From contig NZ_JABBFR010000006.1 in NCBI RefSeq assembly GCF_018494065.1, forward strand, positions 62,001 through 126,000: 64,000 bases of DNA. The letters run 5' to 3'. The translations under genes and the position numbers were made by a program. Every line of letters starts with the position of its first letter. Position 1 is the stretch's first letter. This document shows positions 27,246 to 37,883 of this stretch, one piece after another. Under the pieces are notes generated by a model. The model did no database searches. It had not been told where the DNA came from and saw only the letters and a program-made list of their open reading frames with translations. Origin of the DNA: Rosenbergiella gaditana (lineage in GTDB: Bacteria > Pseudomonadota > Gammaproteobacteria > Enterobacterales > Enterobacteriaceae).

Positions 27246-27551
27246 CTAACGTTTAGCAGAAACAATACCGCAAATCATCCCAGCTGCCCATCCCAATGCG
27301 AGCGTCCGCCACGGGCATTCGGTCACAAATTGATTCACTCTGCGGACCTTACGGCTGCTTCTCGCCAAAATGCTCTCTTTACTGGCCTCCAGCGACTCAC
27401 GGGCTTGGTCGAGAGCTTGCTCGGCCTTGGCTTTCAATCCAAGATAATAGGTGTCCGTCAGATCGACTTCCGCCGCCAGTAACGCTTCAACACTCTCTGC
27501 CAGTGCAGACAATTGCTGCTGTAGTTGCTCCTGCTGATTTTACTTAGACAT
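27246..27551 (-). pseudogene. elaB: elaB, DUF883 ribosome-anchor protein with stop at codon 4
   Basis: The natural start appears to be the ATG at 27551, six bases after AGGAG, but codon 4 is TAA (ATG TCT AAG TAA). Beyond it the frame continues NQQEQLQQQLSALAES and on to PWRTLALGWAAGMICGIVSA, a DUF883 (ElaB/YqjD/YgaM) protein with a C-terminal membrane segment. Counting through the stop gives exactly 101 codons, the length of E. coli ElaB. An 88-residue product could still start at the TTG at 27512. ElaB binds the inner membrane and associates with ribosomes in stationary phase. It is either a recent nonsense mutation, a base error, or a gene read from the TTG. Confidence 0.75.
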
Positions 27552-27805
27552 ACGCTCTCCTAGTACAGTCAAAGTAGATTGATAACGTTGGGCATAATGC
27601 ACGCTTGTAACTTATTAGTGCTACGCTTTATTAATCTTAGCATACGCTGCTTATCCCTTAATTTTGTGCAAGAATATCTTCGGACAAGATTACTCTTAAA
27701 AGCAGTAGTAAAACGAATTTTAGGCACGCTATAGTATCTGAAAGTTATCCATCGCGGAGGAGAGCTTCCTCCATTCTTCCATAGTTCTAAGGGAATGTTT
27801 TCGGC

Positions 27806-29464
27806 ATGAATCGTAGAAAGTTTGTTAAAGCCTCAGTCGCGTTATCCACCCTAGGTGGCCTTTCTGGGATCTCAGGATTGTTATCAAATCAAGTGTGGGC
27901 AGCGGACGGGATTGCCGATGGCACTGCAAAAAAATTCAGTTTCGATAAATTAAAATCCCATGCCAAACAGATGGCCAGCACACCTTGGTCCGGCATGCCA
28001 GGCGCACTGCCTGCAACCTTAGCCAACCTTACTCCGCAGGCTTATAACACTATCCAATACGATGCAAAGCACTCCTTGTGGGCTAACGTGCCGCATCGCA
28101 AGTTAGATGTTCAATTTTTCCATGTCGGAATGGGTTTTAAACGTCCGATAAGAATGTTCTCTATCGATACCGCTAGCCAAGATGCGCGAGAGATCCATTT
28201 CCGACCTGAACTGTTCAATTATCATGATGCCAATGTAGACGTAAAACAGCTACAAGGAAAAACTGACCTTGGCTTTGCCGGTTTCCGTGCCTTTAAGGCC
28301 CCAGAACTGGCACGTCGCGATATCGTCGCTTTCTTAGGTGCCAGCTACTTTCGTGCCGTAGATGATACGTTCCAGTATGGATTATCGGCGCGAGGCGTTG
28401 CCGTTAACACCCTCACCCAGCATGAAGAATTTCCTGATTTCACCGCGTTTTGGTTCGAAACACCGAAAGCCGATGCCACCACTTTCGTGGTCTACGCCTT
28501 ACTGGATGGCGCAAGCCTGACCGGTGCGTATAAATTCACTATTTCCTGTGAAGACAAACGTACGGTGATGAATATCGAAAACAGTCTTTACGCGCGTAAA
28601 AATATCGAACAACTGGGTATCGCCCCCATGACCAGTATGTTCAGCTGCGGCACCAACGAGCGTAGAATGTGTAATACCTATCATCCGCAAATCCACGATT
28701 CTGACCGCCTAGCGATGTGGACGGGGAAAGGTGAATGGATATGCCGTCCGCTTAATAACCCCCGTCAGTTATCTTTCAATGACTTTACCGATGAAAACCC
28801 GAAAGGCTTTGGTTTGTTGCAACTCAATCATGACTTTAATGATTATCAAGATGTCATCGGCTGGTACGATAAACGTCCAAGCCTATGGGTTGAACCTGTC
28901 GGAAATTGGGGTAAAGGTGCCATTAATCTGATGGAGATCCCGACAACGGGCGAAACACTCGATAACGTTGTCTGTTTCTGGCAACCTGCAGCGGCGATTA
29001 ACGCGGGTAGCGAAGTGAATTTTGCGTATAACTTGTATTGGAGTGCCTTGCCACCGGTAGAGAGCAAGTTATCACGGGTTGTCTCTACGCGTACCGGTAT
29101 GGGTGGATTCCCAGAAGGCTGGGCACCTGGCGAACATTTCCCAGATACTTGGTGCCGCCGCTTTGCTATCGACTTTACAGGCGCCGAGTTGAAAGAGGCT
29201 GCACCAAAAGGGATTGAACCGGTGATTACCGTCTCATCAGGGACGTTCAAACAGGTTGAGATCCTTTATGTGGAGCCGACTAATACCTATCGTATTCTGT
29301 TTGATTGGTATCCCAACAGCGATAGCACAACGCCGGTGAATATGCGTATGTTCCTGCGCACTAAGGATCAAACGCTCTCTGAAACCTGGTTATATCAATA
29401 TTTCCCACCGGCGGCCGATCAGCGTAAATACGTTGATGACCGTAAGATGACTGCTGGAAATTAA
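27806..29464 (+). CDS. opgD: Osmoregulated periplasmic glucan biosynthesis protein OpgD (MdoD)
   Basis: 552 residues, against 551 in E. coli. A twin-arginine signal ([17 protein letters not shown], cleaved near QVWA) sends the folded enzyme to the periplasm. Core family segments include [60 protein letters not shown] and [14 protein letters not shown]. OpgD acts on the beta-1,2-glucan backbone and controls its size and shape with OpgG/OpgH. It stands alone, flanked by the elaB remnant and a small secreted protein. Confidence 0.96.
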   Translation: MNRRKFVKASVALSTLGGLSGISGLLSNQVWAADGIADGTAKKFSFDKLKSHAKQMASTPWSGMPGALPATLANLTPQAYNTIQYDAKHSLWANVPHRKLDVQFFHVGMGFKRPIRMFSIDTASQDAREIHFRPELFNYHDANVDVKQLQGKTDLGFAGFRAFKAPELARRDIVAFLGASYFRAVDDTFQYGLSARGVAVNTLTQHEEFPDFTAFWFETPKADATTFVVYALLDGASLTGAYKFTISCEDKRTVMNIENSLYARKNIEQLGIAPMTSMFSCGTNERRMCNTYHPQIHDSDRLAMWTGKGEWICRPLNNPRQLSFNDFTDENPKGFGLLQLNHDFNDYQDVIGWYDKRPSLWVEPVGNWGKGAINLMEIPTTGETLDNVVCFWQPAAAINAGSEVNFAYNLYWSALPPVESKLSRVVSTRTGMGGFPEGWAPGEHFPDTWCRRFAIDFTGAELKEAAPKGIEPVITVSSGTFKQVEILYVEPTNTYRILFDWYPNSDSTTPVNMRMFLRTKDQTLSETWLYQYFPPAADQRKYVDDRKMTAGN

Positions 29465-29471
29465 TCCTCTT

Positions 29472-29500
29472 CCCCGAGTCGCTTAATCGGCGATTCGGGG
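29472..29500 (+). terminator. GC-rich hairpin after opgD
   Basis: CCCCGAGTCGC and GCGATTCGGGG pair with one wobble. There is no T run, so it may protect the 3' end or need Rho. Confidence 0.5.
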
Positions 29501-29642
29501 AATACCACTGACCTCACGGCCCCTGCTGTTAGACCTTCGCTATCCACAAGAATTTGTTATAGTAAAATTGTGCAAGCTTCGAAATCATCACCTATCATTA
29601 TTTTATTCTCGCTTAATTCTTAACATAAAAAAGGAAATCGCT

Positions 29643-29948
29643 ATGCGCAAGGCTAGTTTATTAATTATTGGAATGTTAGTGAGTGGTACCGCGATGGCAA
29701 ATATGGCTGCTGGCCAATCGGAAGGTGAGCAAATTGCCGGAGTTTGTACCCATATCAAACTGAATACACACCCTATCGCTGAAAGTGATGCCAACACCAT
29801 GAATGTTGGCAATGAAGTACGTTTAGCCTTTAACCATGTACTGAAAAAGAATCCGCAATTAGCACAAAATCCGACTGACGCAAAAGTCGAACAATGCAAA
29901 CAACTAGTGGGCCAATCTTTGCATCATCTCAAAAACAAATCCATTTAA
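29643..29948 (+). CDS. Small secreted two-cysteine protein, unrecognised
   Basis: 101 residues from the ATG at 29643, which has AAAGGA seven to eight bases before it. A clear Sec signal peptide (MRKASLLIIGMLVSGTAMA, cleaved before NMAAG) leads to a mature protein of about 82 residues with exactly two cysteines (AGVCTHI and VEQCKQL), likely a disulfide in the periplasm. It has a helical second half (DAKVEQCKQLVGQSLHHL). It is monocistronic with its own promoter space and a strong terminator. I do not recognise the family. Confidence 0.8.
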   Translation: MRKASLLIIGMLVSGTAMANMAAGQSEGEQIAGVCTHIKLNTHPIAESDANTMNVGNEVRLAFNHVLKKNPQLAQNPTDAKVEQCKQLVGQSLHHLKNKSI

Positions 29949-29960
29949 CCTCTAGATATA

Positions 29961-29995
29961 AACAACAGTCCGGCACAATGGACTGTTGTTTTTTT
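29961..29995 (+). terminator. Intrinsic terminator of the small secreted protein gene
   Basis: ACAACAGTCC and GGACTGTTGT pair around a short loop and are followed by a T run. Confidence 0.88.
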
Positions 29996-30037
29996 CATAT
30001 CTTCTATTTCCAGCAAAAGCAGAGGCCCTAAACGCTG

Positions 30038-30406
30038 TTAAGGAGTACGAATATCCAGTCCCGCCCGTGGCCCACTCTGCTGCAGGATATACCTGCCCTT
30101 CTCTTTATTAAAAACGTGCTCTTGTTGTGGAGGCCTTACCGTAGGAGTAATGGAAAACTCGGAAGCTTCGCTGCGGACAGCGTTCTCTAGCGCATAACAT
30201 CGCTCATTATCGATGCGAGATCCTCGATGGTTCAATTCTGAATAAATTTTCAGTATTGAGGGGCCATCGTCCTTGTAAGTACCCAAGCCACGACATAGCT
30301 CATCATTCGTCCACGTTAACAATTTTTTCTCGTTAATCGGAGGAGGCGTTACACAACTGGTGACCGCGACAATCCCTAGTGGAAAAAACAATTTTATCAC
30401 TTTCAT
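30038..30406 (-). CDS. Small predicted lipoprotein, unrecognised
   Basis: 122 residues. MKVIKLFFPLGIVAVTSCVT is a lipoprotein signal with lipobox VTSC; the residue after the cysteine is valine, which does not signal inner-membrane retention, so an outer-membrane anchor is expected. The mature part has two further cysteines (DELCRGLG, NERCYALE) and resembles short Enterobacterales lipoproteins with TNDELCRGLG-type repeats, but I cannot name it. AAGGAT precedes the start. It lies between opgD and the nuo operon, where E. coli has elaA and rbn. Confidence 0.75.
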   Translation of the reverse strand: MKVIKLFFPLGIVAVTSCVTPPPINEKKLLTWTNDELCRGLGTYKDDGPSILKIYSELNHRGSRIDNERCYALENAVRSEASEFSITPTVRPPQQEHVFNKEKGRYILQQSGPRAGLDIRTP

Positions 30407-30571
30407 ATTTCATCCTTGATAAATAAAGAGTGGGTCAGTCATTGTCGGGAGACAACGCTGAGTCACAGGAGAAGAATAAGTTAACGCAGATCATTGCTGA
30501 TAGTATAGGGGAGAAAACGTGCACCTACTGAGCTATATCGCCTTTCGGTGCAAAACAGACTTTGCCAGTCC

Positions 30572-32029
30572 TTACAGCAAGGGCTGTGCTAACTGTACTA
30601 ATGCTATGATCGGTTGCGGATAGAAGCCTGCCAAAATAATGACTAAAGCCGAGAGCAGAACCACAATACCACCCGCGGTGTAGGCCCAATTATTGTTGGT
30701 ATCACGACTACGCTGCTCAGGGCCTTTTAAGAACAGGCTGACCGTGACCCGTAAGTAGTAATAGAGGCCAATGGCACTCCCCACCACGACCGCAGCCGTT
30801 AACCACCAGAGCTGAGCCTGCACACCATTCGCTAACAGATAAAATTTACCGATAAAGCCGAAAGTCGAGGGGATCCCTGCTAAAGACAGCATCGAGACCG
30901 CCATCACACTGGCCAGCACTGGACGCTGCCAGAATAACCCACGATAAGAGTAGAGTGAGTCAGTATCGCTACCATTCGCAGGTGAAGACATTAAGCTAAT
31001 CACACCAAAGGCAATCAAGCTACTGAACAGGTAGCCAATTAGATAAATCCCTGTTGCTTCCAAAGAGAGTTGGTGAGAGGGCGTAGCAATCAAGGCGATC
31101 AGTAAATACCCCAGATGCGCAATCGACGAGTAGCCCATTAACCGCTTGATATTGCTTTGTGATATCGCCATCAAGTTACCAACCAGCATTGACGCTAAGG
31201 CGATAACGATTAGCACTACACGAATCGACTCATTATCTGCCACCGGAATGGTTAAAAATAGACGAATGAGTACGGCAAAAATCCCAATTTTACTCGCCGT
31301 CGCGAGGAAGGCTGCAACCGGTGCCGGAGCGCCTTGGTAAACATCGGGAGTCCATAAGTGGAAAGGAACTAAGGATAATTTAAATCCAAGACCGGTGATC
31401 AATAGTCCAAAACCAGTAATCAATAACGGTTGTTCAACCATACCGTCAGTCAATGCTTTCGCTAATGCTGGGAACCCAAGACCGCCGCTTGCAGCATAGA
31501 TAAGCGCAATACCGAACAACATAAATGAAGAGGCTGCCGCAGACAGGATCATGTACTTAAGCGCCGCTTCCAACGAACGTTTTTGTTGGAAAGCATAACC
31601 GACTAAGCCAAATAGCGGGAGCGACAGCAGCTCTACACCAATAAACAGTGAAGCAAAGTGGTCCGCATAAGCCAAGACTATTCCACCAAGGCCCGCAATC
31701 AGAACTAAAAGATAAAATTCATCCTTGTGGTCCGTATAGTGCTCCAACCAACGGTAAGCAAAAGTACAGGTGGCAAGACTCGCTAAGATCACTAAGCCGC
31801 TATAGAAAAAGGCGTAATGATCGGCTCTCAATAAATCCGTCACCGTCGTGACAGATTGATGCGCAGGGATCCAGATGGAAAAAAGCGCAAGGTTAAGACC
31901 AATCACCGTCAGCGTAGCGTTTAGAAAATGATTTCGACGCCAAGCAATGGATAGCATCACTACTACCACAGTTAATCCAACGATTAACATCGGCAGCAGT
32001 GAGATCAATTGTTGAGAAGTTATTGTCAT
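30572..32029 (-). CDS. nuoN: NADH:quinone oxidoreductase subunit N
   Basis: 485 residues and about 14 membrane segments. It is one of three antiporter-like proton channels of complex I. The key acidic and lysine residues lie in [36 protein letters not shown] (the proton-channel lysine before the PFHxWxPDVY signature) and [17 protein letters not shown]. It is the last gene of the operon, six bases after nuoM. No terminator is obvious downstream. Confidence 0.97.
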   Translation of the reverse strand: MTITSQQLISLLPMLIVGLTVVVVMLSIAWRRNHFLNATLTVIGLNLALFSIWIPAHQSVTTVTDLLRADHYAFFYSGLVILASLATCTFAYRWLEHYTDHKDEFYLLVLIAGLGGIVLAYADHFASLFIGVELLSLPLFGLVGYAFQQKRSLEAALKYMILSAAASSFMLFGIALIYAASGGLGFPALAKALTDGMVEQPLLITGFGLLITGLGFKLSLVPFHLWTPDVYQGAPAPVAAFLATASKIGIFAVLIRLFLTIPVADNESIRVVLIVIALASMLVGNLMAISQSNIKRLMGYSSIAHLGYLLIALIATPSHQLSLEATGIYLIGYLFSSLIAFGVISLMSSPANGSDTDSLYSYRGLFWQRPVLASVMAVSMLSLAGIPSTFGFIGKFYLLANGVQAQLWWLTAAVVVGSAIGLYYYLRVTVSLFLKGPEQRSRDTNNNWAYTAGGIVVLLSALVIILAGFYPQPIIALVQLAQPLL

Positions 32030-32035
32030 GGCGGA

Positions 32036-33556
32036 TTACTGCCTTGTCATTGTAAGTGAAGCGTTAAACCAGTGCTGAATGGCACCCATGGTTGACGAAG
32101 AAGTATCAAGAATCGGTTGCGGGAAAATCCCCAGTAACACGACCAATACCACTAGGATCAGAATCATGGAGAATTCGCGTGCATTCATTGCCGCCAGCGG
32201 TGTCTCGGACTTAGGCGCACCGTAGTAGGCGCGCTGCATCATAATTAACGAGTAAACCGAGGCAAAAACCAAGCCAAAGGTCGCAATCACGATAATCACT
32301 GGCACCACTTGGAAACTCCCGGTCAAGATCATAAATTCACCGGCAAAGTTACCCGTTCCTGGCATACCGAGATTCGCCACGGCGAAGAACAGTGACATCG
32401 CGGGGATCCATTTAATACGCGCCCATAACCCGCCCATTTGACGCATATCACGGGTGTGTAGACGCTCATAAAGTTGGCCACAGAGAATGAACAGTGCTGC
32501 CGAAGACAGACCGTGCGCAATCATCTGAATGACGGCGCCTTGGTAAGCAAGTTGGCTGCCGGTAAAAATGGCGATAACCACAAAGCCCATATGAGAAATC
32601 GAGCTATAGGCAATCAGCCGCTTGATATCGGTTTGGGTGAAAGCCATCCATGCACCATAAAAGATGCCGATTAATCCCAGTCCCATGGCAATCGGCGCAA
32701 ACTCTGCCGAGGCTTGCGGGAAGAGGGGTAGACTGAAACGCAACAAACCATAAGCTGCGGTTTTTAACAAAATACCGGCTAAATCGACTGAACCGGCAGT
32801 CGGTGCTTGGCTGTGTGCATCCGGTAACCATCCATGCAGCGGAACAATCGGCATTTTCACCGCAAACGCGATAAAGAAGCCCAGCATGAGTAAATACTGA
32901 ACATTGTGCGACATCGGAGTGTTTAACAGTTGCTCATAAGCAAAGGTCCAGACACCTGTCGCCGAGTAATGCGTGAACACTAAACCGAGGATCGCTATCA
33001 GCATCACCAGACCCGATGCCTGGGTATAAATAAAGAACTTGGTGGCGGCCGAGATCCGCGTCTTCCCGTCAGACGCTTTATGTCCCCATAAGGCAATCAG
33101 GAAGTACATTGGCACCAGCATCAGTTCCCAGAAGAAGAAGAATAGGAACATATCCAGGGAGAGGAAGACCCCCATTACGCCACCTAAAATCCACATCAGA
33201 TTTAGGTAGAAAAAGCCTTGGCGTTTTTGGATTTCTTGCCATGAACACAGTACTGCCATCAAACCGAGCAGTGCAGTGAGTACCACCATTAATAGCGATA
33301 AACCATCAATGGCGAGATGGAAAGTAATCCCGAAACGCGGGATCCAATCCGCGGTAAAGGAGGACTGCCAGTGATCGACGCCAGCAGTCTGAGTGAACGA
33401 AAACCCACCTTGCGACCAAAGTTGCAAAGCAAGTGCTAGCGTTAGCCCCATTGTGACAAGCGCAATCCAGCGCGGTACTTTAACGCCTAAGCGTTCAGCC
33501 AGCCAGCAGAGTAAGCCGCCAACGAAGGGGAGGATAATTAGCCAAGGTAGTAACAC
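32036..33556 (-). CDS. nuoM: NADH:quinone oxidoreductase subunit M
   Basis: 506 residues, close to the E. coli 509. An antiporter-like proton-pumping subunit. The essential glutamate is in FFWELMLVPMYFLIALWG, the channel lysine in AVKMPIVPLHGWLPDAHSQ, and IKRLIAYSSISHMGFV is the second broken-helix region. It is separated from nuoL by a 99-base gap holding a hairpin. Confidence 0.97.
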   Translation of the reverse strand: MLLPWLIILPFVGGLLCWLAERLGVKVPRWIALVTMGLTLALALQLWSQGGFSFTQTAGVDHWQSSFTADWIPRFGITFHLAIDGLSLLMVVLTALLGLMAVLCSWQEIQKRQGFFYLNLMWILGGVMGVFLSLDMFLFFFFWELMLVPMYFLIALWGHKASDGKTRISAATKFFIYTQASGLVMLIAILGLVFTHYSATGVWTFAYEQLLNTPMSHNVQYLLMLGFFIAFAVKMPIVPLHGWLPDAHSQAPTAGSVDLAGILLKTAAYGLLRFSLPLFPQASAEFAPIAMGLGLIGIFYGAWMAFTQTDIKRLIAYSSISHMGFVVIAIFTGSQLAYQGAVIQMIAHGLSSAALFILCGQLYERLHTRDMRQMGGLWARIKWIPAMSLFFAVANLGMPGTGNFAGEFMILTGSFQVVPVIIVIATFGLVFASVYSLIMMQRAYYGAPKSETPLAAMNAREFSMILILVVLVVLLGIFPQPILDTSSSTMGAIQHWFNASLTMTRQ

Positions 33557-33616
33557 GGCGTAGAGTTCCCTTTTTTAGTGATTTTGAGTCTCATTGCTCA
33601 AAAAATTTACGCTTGG

Positions 33617-33648
33617 AGGTAAAGGCGATAAGTCGTTCGCCTTTACCT
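33617..33648 (-). other. Hairpin in the nuoL-nuoM gap
   Basis: AGGTAAAGGCGA and TCGCCTTTACCT are perfect 12-base arms around an eight-base loop. The 99-base gap between nuoL and nuoM is otherwise unexplained. A run of T follows some 15 bases later on the minus strand, so it may tune distal-gene expression or protect mRNA ends. Confidence 0.7.
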
Positions 33649-33655
33649 ACGCACC

Positions 33656-35491
33656 CTAGATCACCAGCAGTAACGCTAGCACAACTACTGCACCGATACC
33701 CATTGACGCCAAGTACCAACGCACATAACCATTTTCACCAACCACTAATCCACGATTGAATAAACGGGAGAAAACGGCAAAGAGATTCATCAACGCATTA
33801 AGCGGATCGGATTTCAATAACCAGCCTATCGCTTTAAACGTCTTCACAAATAGCAGGTCGTAGAGCCAATCGAATCCCCATGCCGCAAACCACCACGTTG
33901 ACAGGAAGCGTCCTGGTCCACTCGCGGCCACGGCATTCACTAAGCGACGTTTTCCTAACCACAATGCTGCCGCAATCAGAATACCGATAATGGCTACGCT
34001 GCCTGACACCATTTCCAGCATCTCTTTCCCTTCAGAGGAGAAGTGATTCTCTGGCAGTACCCCGGCCAACGGCGGCGTAATCATGGCTCCGACGAAGGTC
34101 GATAACACCAGCAGAACCAGCAGCGGTAGATGATGAGTAATGCCTTTTCCAGCGTGTGCCTTGATCTTCTCTTCGCCATGGAAAACGATAAAAATCATCC
34201 GGAAGGTATAGATTGAGGTTAAGAACGCCCCAACTAAGCCCGCAATCATTAATCCTTGATGACCATTCGCCATGGCACCAAACAGAATTTCGTCTTTACT
34301 GTAGAAACCAGCGGTGATGATCGGTAACGCTGACAGCGCCGAGCCGCCCACTAAGAAGCAGATATAGACCAATGGAATGGATTTACGTAATCCGCCCATT
34401 TTGAAAATATTCTGCTCATGGTGACAAGCCAAAATGACCGAACCTGAGGAGAGGAATAGCAATGCTTTAAAGAATGCGTGCGTCATTAGGTGGAAAATGG
34501 CGGCATCCCACGCTTGAACACCCAGTGCCAAAAACATATAACCGATTTGGCTCATGGTCGAGTAAGCCAATACCCGTTTAATATCAGTTTGTACCAGTGC
34601 CGCAAAACCCGCCAACACTAAGGTCACAGCACCAACGATCCCCACCAAATGAAGCACTTCAGGGGTCAGCAGGAACAAACCATGGGTACGAGCGATCAGA
34701 TAAACCCCTGCGGTCACCATGGTTGCCGCATGGATCAGTGCGGAAACAGGCGTAGGGCCGGCCATTGCATCGGCTAACCAAGTTTGCAATGGAAGTTGCG
34801 CTGATTTACCGACTGCCCCCCCTAATAACATCAGGGTCGCCCACTGCAACATATGGTTATCCGCAGCGAAATGGTGCGGCGCGAGTTCGACCACTTCACG
34901 GAAGTTTAACGTTCCTAGCTCGTTATAAATGATAAACAAGGCGAAAGCTAAGAACACATCACCGACACGGGTAATGATAAAGGCTTTCATCGCCGCTTTA
35001 CCGTTGTCAGGATTGGTATAGTAGAAACCAATTAACAGATAGGAGCATAGCCCTACCCCTTCCCAGCCTAGGTACATCAGCATCAAGTTATCGGCGAGAA
35101 CCAGTACGACCATACTCGCAATAAACAAGTTGGTGTAAGCGAAGAAACGGGAGTACCCCTCTTCTCCGCGCATGTACCAGGAAGCGAACATATGGATGAA
35201 AAAGCCCACCCCAGTGACCACCGATAGCATAGTCATGGAAAGACCATCTAGGGTGAAGCGCACGGGAATGTTGAACGGTGGTACGCTCATCCAAGTCCAC
35301 AGCGTTTGTTCAAATACGGCGCGCCCGTGAGCGAAGAAGTCCATCCCAACATAAAGCGTCGTTAACGCAGCCAGTCCAATCGAACCGATTCCCACTGTCG
35401 CAGAGAGATTTTCACTCCAACGGCCACGTGAGAAGGCCAATAATACGAAGCCAATTAAGGGAAAAAGGACGGTTAAATAGAGTAAGTTCAT
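33656..35491 (-). CDS. nuoL: NADH:quinone oxidoreductase subunit L
   Basis: 611 residues, about 16 membrane segments and the C-terminal lateral helix lying along the membrane arm. The core includes the essential glutamate in [18 protein letters not shown], the channel lysine in [19 protein letters not shown], and [17 protein letters not shown]. It is the distal proton-pumping subunit. Its start overlaps the nuoK stop by four bases. Confidence 0.97.
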   Translation of the reverse strand: MNLLYLTVLFPLIGFVLLAFSRGRWSENLSATVGIGSIGLAALTTLYVGMDFFAHGRAVFEQTLWTWMSVPPFNIPVRFTLDGLSMTMLSVVTGVGFFIHMFASWYMRGEEGYSRFFAYTNLFIASMVVLVLADNLMLMYLGWEGVGLCSYLLIGFYYTNPDNGKAAMKAFIITRVGDVFLAFALFIIYNELGTLNFREVVELAPHHFAADNHMLQWATLMLLGGAVGKSAQLPLQTWLADAMAGPTPVSALIHAATMVTAGVYLIARTHGLFLLTPEVLHLVGIVGAVTLVLAGFAALVQTDIKRVLAYSTMSQIGYMFLALGVQAWDAAIFHLMTHAFFKALLFLSSGSVILACHHEQNIFKMGGLRKSIPLVYICFLVGGSALSALPIITAGFYSKDEILFGAMANGHQGLMIAGLVGAFLTSIYTFRMIFIVFHGEEKIKAHAGKGITHHLPLLVLLVLSTFVGAMITPPLAGVLPENHFSSEGKEMLEMVSGSVAIIGILIAAALWLGKRRLVNAVAASGPGRFLSTWWFAAWGFDWLYDLLFVKTFKAIGWLLKSDPLNALMNLFAVFSRLFNRGLVVGENGYVRWYLASMGIGAVVVLALLLVI

Positions 35492-35790
35492 CCGCGCATC
35501 TCGCTCACTGAGTCAATGTTGAGTGTTTGACGGCGGCGATGGAGTTGGAGTAATAAGGCTAGGCCAATACTTGCTTCCGCCGCAGCTAAACTGATGGCCA
35601 AGATATACATCACTTGCCCATCCGCTTGTCCCCAATAGCTTCCCGCCACCACCAATGCTAAGGCTGCCGCATTGATCATGATCTCAAGTCCAATCAGCAT
35701 AAACAGCAAATTGCGACGTAGAATAATTGAGGTAAACCCCATGACGAACAAAATCGCCGCGAGAATTAAGCCATGTTGTAACGGGATCAT
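35488..35790 (-). CDS. nuoK: NADH:quinone oxidoreductase subunit K
   Basis: 100 residues in three membrane segments. The conserved glutamates of the E-channel are in [18 protein letters not shown] and [16 protein letters not shown]. Four-base overlaps link it to nuoJ upstream and nuoL downstream. Confidence 0.97.
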   Translation of the reverse strand: MIPLQHGLILAAILFVMGFTSIILRRNLLFMLIGLEIMINAAALALVVAGSYWGQADGQVMYILAISLAAAEASIGLALLLQLHRRRQTLNIDSVSEMRG

Positions 35791-36341
35791 GAACGGTTCT
35801 CCTTCTCATTATCCGCCCGATCATCTTCGCGGTTAGCCAATACTTCACCACGACGCTCTTCGCGTCCCAAGTGATAGGCCACCACGACACCGGCCAGTAA
35901 TAACATCGACGCTAATTCAACCGCCAAAACATAAGGACCGAATAAGCTGATACCCACTTCTTTTGCCGCAATCACCGTTCCATCGATACCTTGATCATTA
36001 ACGGTAAGAATCGATCTGACGATGACCACTAACAGCAGCAGTGCGATAGCACCCGGTCCAATCCATAAAGAAGGTTTAAGCCATTCACGTTCCTGCTGAA
36101 CAGTGCTTTTTCCTAGGTTTAGCATCATCACAACGAAGACAAAGAGCACCATAATCGCGCCAGCATAAACAATAATTTCTAATGCTCCGGCGAAGTAAGC
36201 CCCAAGAGAGAAGAACACGCCAGCAATAGCTAATAACGACACAATCAGATAAAGCAACGCATGAATCGGATTACTGTGTGTAATGACGCGTAGCGTTGCA
36301 AGAATGGCAATAATGCCGCAAAGATAAAACGCAAATTCCAT
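35787..36341 (-). CDS. nuoJ: NADH:quinone oxidoreductase subunit J
   Basis: 184 residues with five membrane segments and a charged C-terminal tail ([15 protein letters not shown]). The conserved tyrosine/pi-bulge region is [20 protein letters not shown]. It sits at the base of the membrane arm and helps couple quinone reduction to proton transfer. Confidence 0.96.
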   Translation of the reverse strand: MEFAFYLCGIIAILATLRVITHSNPIHALLYLIVSLLAIAGVFFSLGAYFAGALEIIVYAGAIMVLFVFVVMMLNLGKSTVQQEREWLKPSLWIGPGAIALLLLVVIVRSILTVNDQGIDGTVIAAKEVGISLFGPYVLAVELASMLLLAGVVVAYHLGREERRGEVLANREDDRADNEKENRS

Positions 36342-36351
36342 GCCCGACTCC

Positions 36352-36894
36352 TTAGGGTAATAAGCCTTTCACATCGATAGGTTTGGCTTCGTTTTCTGCA
36401 GAGCCCTTCTCTTTACCTTCAATCGCCATTCCCGCCATACGATAGAAGTTATATTCAGGGTATTTACCTGGACCTGAAATCAATAAATCTTCTTTTTCAT
36501 AGACTAAGTCTTGGCGCTTGAACTCTCCCAGCTCAAAATCTGGCGTCAGCTGAATAGCAGTCGTTGGACAAGCTTCTTCACATAAACCACAGAAAATACA
36601 GCGAGAAAAGTTGATACGAAAGAATTCGGGATACCAACGGCCATCGTCCATCTCGGCTTTTTGCAGCGAGATACATCCCACTGGACACGCAACAGCGCAC
36701 AGGTTACACGCGACACAACGCTCTTCACCGTCGGGATCGCGCGTTAACACAATCCGTCCACGATAACGTGGCGGTAAATAAACCGGTTCTTCCGGGTACA
36801 TCTGTGTCTCACGCTTGGCGAAGGCATGCATCCCTATCATCCAAATACTTCGGACTTGGGTTCCAAAACCCACCACTATATCTTTTATTTTCAT
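36352..36894 (-). CDS. nuoI: NADH:quinone oxidoreductase subunit I (ferredoxin-like)
   Basis: 180 residues. Two 4Fe-4S clusters (N6a, N6b) are bound by [15 protein letters not shown] and [12 protein letters not shown]. An amphipathic N-terminal helix contacts the membrane. It relays electrons toward NuoB. Confidence 0.97.
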   Translation of the reverse strand: MKIKDIVVGFGTQVRSIWMIGMHAFAKRETQMYPEEPVYLPPRYRGRIVLTRDPDGEERCVACNLCAVACPVGCISLQKAEMDDGRWYPEFFRINFSRCIFCGLCEEACPTTAIQLTPDFELGEFKRQDLVYEKEDLLISGPGKYPEYNFYRMAGMAIEGKEKGSAENEAKPIDVKGLLP

Positions 36895-36905
36895 GGTGTT
36901 ATTCC

Positions 36906-37883
36906 TTACTGCGCGCTATAGAGAATGACGGCAGCGGTCGCCAGTAAATTCAATAAAGTCAGCGGCAGACATACTGTCCAACCAAAAGTCATTACCTGGT
37001 CATAACGTGGACGGGGCAACGCCGCACGGATCAAGATAAACATCATCATAAAGAAGGCTGTTTTCAAGGCAAACCAGATAAACGGCGGTAACCAAGGCCC
37101 ATGCCAGCCCCCGAAGAACAGGGTGACAATAAGCGCGGAAACGGTTGTGATGGCTACATACTCACCGACGAAGAATAAGCCAAACTTCATCCCGGCATAT
37201 TCGATGTGATAACCATCAGCCAGTTCTTGCTCGGCTTCTGGCTGATCGAAAGGATGTCGGTGACAGACCGCGACGCCCGCAATACAGAAAGTCACGAACC
37301 CGAGGAATTGCGGGATGATATTCCATAAGTGTGTCTGACTGTTGACGATATCCGTCATATTGAACGAACCAGCTTGTGCGACAACGCCCATTAACGATAA
37401 CCCAAGAAACACTTCGTAACTCAAGGTCTGCGCAGAAGCACGCATTGCACCCAGTAACGAGTACTTGTTATTACTTGACCATCCCGCGAATAGCACAGCG
37501 TATACAGCTAAACCCGCCATCATCAGGAAAAACAGTAAGCCAATATTTAAATCAGTCACTTTCCACGTTGGCGAGACAGGTACGATCACAAAGGCTAGTA
37601 ACAAGGAGACAAACGCAATGACCGGAGCCATGGTGAAAATAGCACGATCGGTAAAAGGAGGTACCCAGTCTTCCTTGAAGAACATTTTGATCATATCTGC
37701 CGCGAGTTGTAATGAACCGCCCCAGCCGACACGGTTAGGTCCGTAACGGTTCTGGAACAGGCCCAACAGACGACGCTCAGCAAAACTCATAAATGCGCCA
37801 CACGCCACGACCACCAGTAAAATCACGACAGATTTTACGACTTGCAGAATGACATCGATCACTTCAGGTGTGAACCAGCTCAT
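36906..37883 (-). CDS. nuoH: NADH:quinone oxidoreductase subunit H
   Basis: 325 residues with eight membrane segments. It forms most of the quinone cavity: [19 protein letters not shown] at the first cytoplasmic loop, the acidic [20 protein letters not shown], and [17 protein letters not shown]. It overlaps the nuoG stop by four bases. Confidence 0.97.
   Translation of the reverse strand: MSWFTPEVIDVILQVVKSVVILLVVVACGAFMSFAERRLLGLFQNRYGPNRVGWGGSLQLAADMIKMFFKEDWVPPFTDRAIFTMAPVIAFVSLLLAFVIVPVSPTWKVTDLNIGLLFFLMMAGLAVYAVLFAGWSSNNKYSLLGAMRASAQTLSYEVFLGLSLMGVVAQAGSFNMTDIVNSQTHLWNIIPQFLGFVTFCIAGVAVCHRHPFDQPEAEQELADGYHIEYAGMKFGLFFVGEYVAITTVSALIVTLFFGGWHGPWLPPFIWFALKTAFFMMMFILIRAALPRPRYDQVMTFGWTVCLPLTLLNLLATAAVILYSAQ

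Noticed and set aside
28846-29250. Frame antisense to opgD, 134 codons
   Set aside because: Shadow frame of a conserved gene, no start signals.
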